Below, piece by piece: positions 23,956 through 25,059 of a DNA stretch of 25,059 nucleotides; positions within the stretch are counted from its first letter, which is position 1, and every line of letters starts with the position of its first letter. Origin of the DNA: JAGXLC01 sp964461045 (lineage in GTDB: Bacteria > Bacteroidota > Bacteroidia > Bacteroidales > UBA12077). The stretch spans positions 1 through 25,059 of the forward strand of contig CAYWSJ010000049.1 of assembly GCA_964461045.1 (NCBI GenBank). The letters run 5' to 3'. A model generated the notes under the pieces. It worked only from the letters and a program-made list of their open reading frames with translations. It had not been told where the DNA came from and ran no database searches. The translations under genes and the position numbers were made by a program.

Positions 23956-24200
23956 TAAATTAGGGTTTGCTGAATAAGACTGTAGTGCATCATATACAAG
24001 GCGGCGAAGCCAAGCTGTATATTAATACTGCGAGCTGAAGCCAACGAAGTAGATGATGTGCTACAGGCTAACAAAATATTTTTAAAAAAATGCAAAGTTA
24101 TTAGCTAATATTAGAAATAAATTTGCATTTTGCAAATAATAAATATATGTATAGCACTTATTATAATTTTATTTTGTGTTTTTCAGCAAACCCTAAATTA
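23956..24200. mobile_element. MITE-like element with terminal inverted repeats and 7-bp target duplication
   Basis: The element proper spans 23963-24193 (231 bp). Its ends, GGGTTTGCTGAA and TTCAGCAAACCC, are perfect inverted repeats (15 bp matched if two flanking T/A pairs and one more base are counted: TTAGGGTTTGCTGAA, 23960-23974, with 24182-24196). It is bounded by TAAATTA on both sides (23956-23962 and 24194-24200), a 7-bp direct repeat expected for a target duplication. No transposase is encoded. Inside are a 14-bp stem (23980-23993 with 24053-24066, two G-T pairs) enclosing smaller arms, and an ATTTGCA-TTT-TGCAAAT hairpin (24121-24137). The mobilising transposase family is not identified. 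Confidence 0.8.
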
Positions 24201-24233
24201 GTGTATAAAAATTAAACCAATAATTCCTCTGTT

Positions 24234-24797
24234 ATGAAATTTTTTTCTTTTCAACGATCATTTTGGATAAAAAGCATCGTCGTAATAGTTATTGCTGTTG
24301 CGGGAACTTTTATCTCATGTGAAAAATTGGATGAACTAACCAAATTTGATATGTCTTACGAAAGTTCAGTAACAATCCCCGGTACGCTTGGTATAGACAC
24401 CCCTTTTGAAGTGGCAACACCAGATATTACAACCAATTCAGACCAGGAATTCAGTGGTGAGAATACATCAAAAGACAATGTTCAGGAAATTATTCTTAAG
24501 GAATTAACCTTAGACTTGCAGTCGCCTTCCGACTCTGATTTTAGCTTTTTAAAAAGTCTGACCTTGTATATTGATGCCGATGGACTGGAAAAACTCAAAA
24601 TAGCTTCTAAATCATCAATCCCTGATGATGTGGGGCAAACTATTGAAATGAGTACAACTTCGAAAGACCTGAAGGAATACATCTTCAAGGATAAATTTAA
24701 TATAAGTGTCGAGGTCACCACCGATGAGATGATTTCGGAGGACCATGAAGTGCTGGTGTCTTCGGTTTACCAGGTTGATGCTACACTGGTTAATTAA
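24234..24797 (+). CDS. Putative lipoprotein of unknown function
   Basis: The 187-residue product has a long basic N-region, a hydrophobic helix (about 12-26) and a lipobox-like FISC with Cys29, so it is probably anchored in the membrane as a lipoprotein. The mature part is Asp/Ser/Thr-rich and predicted all-beta, with alternating hydrophobic strands (EIILKELTLDLQSP, FLKSLTLYIDADGLEKLKI, FNISVEVTTDEM). I recognise no family motif. The start lies 40 bp after the MITE end, so that insertion probably supplies or disrupts its promoter. A terminator follows about 85 bp after the stop. Confidence 0.7.
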   Translation: MKFFSFQRSFWIKSIVVIVIAVAGTFISCEKLDELTKFDMSYESSVTIPGTLGIDTPFEVATPDITTNSDQEFSGENTSKDNVQEIILKELTLDLQSPSDSDFSFLKSLTLYIDADGLEKLKIASKSSIPDDVGQTIEMSTTSKDLKEYIFKDKFNISVEVTTDEMISEDHEVLVSSVYQVDATLVN

Positions 24798-24881
24798 ATA
24801 GGGAGATGAATCAGAAAAATTAGTTTGTTAAACCACATGAGTTCGATATAAGTATAACACCTAAATTACAGGCATTCAGAC

Positions 24882-24909
24882 AACCCTAGCCTTTAGGCCG
24901 GGGTTTTTT
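24882..24909 (+). terminator. Rho-independent terminator after the lipoprotein gene
   Basis: AACCC (24882-24886) and GCC (24889-24891) pair with GGC (24896-24898) and GGGTT (24901-24905), with a 2x2 internal mismatch and a TTTA loop, followed by a T-tract to 24909. Confidence 0.75.
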
Positions 24910-24994
24910 AGGTACGAGTTATGTTGATTTTTGAAAATTTTTTTCCTAAGAAACCGTTTTGATTTTAATTTACATTAACATGATAACCTTGACT

Positions 24995-25018
24995 ATCACC
25001 GTCCTTTAGGGCGGTGAT
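24995..25018. mobile_element. Hairpin resembling an IS200/IS605-type element end
   Basis: ATCACCGTCC (24995-25004) pairs with GGGCGGTGAT (25009-25018), with one G-T pair, over a TTTA loop. No T-tract follows on either strand. It abuts the stop codon of a truncated minus-strand ORF at 25019. Subterminal hairpins next to a transposon ORF are typical of IS200/IS605 ends, but the rest of the element is outside the window. Confidence 0.4.
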
Positions 25019-25059
25019 TCAAATACCTCTTTCGTCTATGATTTCTATAAATTTTGTAA
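25019..25059 (-). CDS. C-terminal end of a minus-strand ORF, possibly an IS200/IS605-type gene
   Basis: Only 12 codons and a stop are visible (ending KFIEIIDERGI). The composition is protein-like, and the stop codon touches the hairpin at 24995-25018. Too short to assign; the transposon link comes only from the hairpin. Confidence 0.35.
   Translation of the reverse strand, partial: TKFIEIIDERGI

Larger units (their letters stand above)
23592..23962. other. 371-bp region without intact genes, partly decayed mobile DNA
   Basis: All frames are broken by stops. It holds a three-way-junction inverted repeat (23605-23655), a hairpin ATCGGC/GCCGAT (23749-23768) and two short peptides that may be relics of a transposase. 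It ends in the target duplication of the MITE-like element. Confidence 0.5.

Noticed and set aside
24061..24140. CRISPR-like or tRNA-like structure in the MITE
   Set aside because: The pairs form hairpins and not evenly spaced direct repeats, and no acceptor-stem or T-loop consensus of a tRNA is present.

Overview
The window looks like a chromosomal segment of a free-living Bacteroidota bacterium (probably Bacteroidales/Marinilabiliales-like). The evidence is AT-rich DNA, recurrent TAnnTTTG promoter -7 boxes of the Bacteroidota housekeeping type, few Shine-Dalgarno sequences, a type IX secretion (gliding-motility-type) C-terminal domain protein, and Bacteroidota-style housekeeping blocks. No rRNA, tRNA, CRISPR array or intact transposase gene was seen.

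Layout. 1-2590: tail of a thioredoxin-fold protein, then a NUDIX hydrolase divergent from pyrE, an SRPBCC protein, and birA on the minus strand. 2760-7104: rsfS, ftsH, cdsA and a psd-type decarboxylase, a ribosome/membrane housekeeping block. 7106-10041 (minus): a lipoprotein, a TPR protein, an aldo/keto reductase and an EamA transporter. 10438-12302: a T9SS-sorted protein and a TlpA-like thioredoxin lipoprotein. 12421-15528: an SDR/Ldh oxidoreductase pair and a secreted Ntn-hydrolase of the C45 type. 15553-20897: dinB, a TIGR01777 epimerase, a photolyase, a MerR regulator with a cobalamin-binding domain, and an ECF sigma factor. 21045-23591: era, a small four-helix-bundle-like protein, and der. 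23592-25059: a gene-poor, mobile-DNA-marked end with a 231-bp MITE-like element, a small lipoprotein, a terminator, and a probable IS200/IS605-type end hairpin.

The most interesting part is 17565-20897. The MerR protein carries the W-x9-EH and E-x-H-x-x-G signatures of CarH/LitR adenosylcobalamin photoreceptors. It is divergent from a photolyase and followed by an ECF sigma factor that has no adjacent anti-sigma gene, an arrangement like the actinobacterial LitR/LitS light response. The promoter regions of merR/phr and of the ECF gene share a TGTTTAA/TTAAACA motif in dyads, one of which overlaps the ECF -7 box. This suggests a B12-light switch controlling an ECF sigma factor and DNA repair; the regulatory part is inference. 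A second notable object is the MITE at 23963-24193, which has terminal inverted repeats, a 7-bp target duplication and a predicted branched internal RNA fold.
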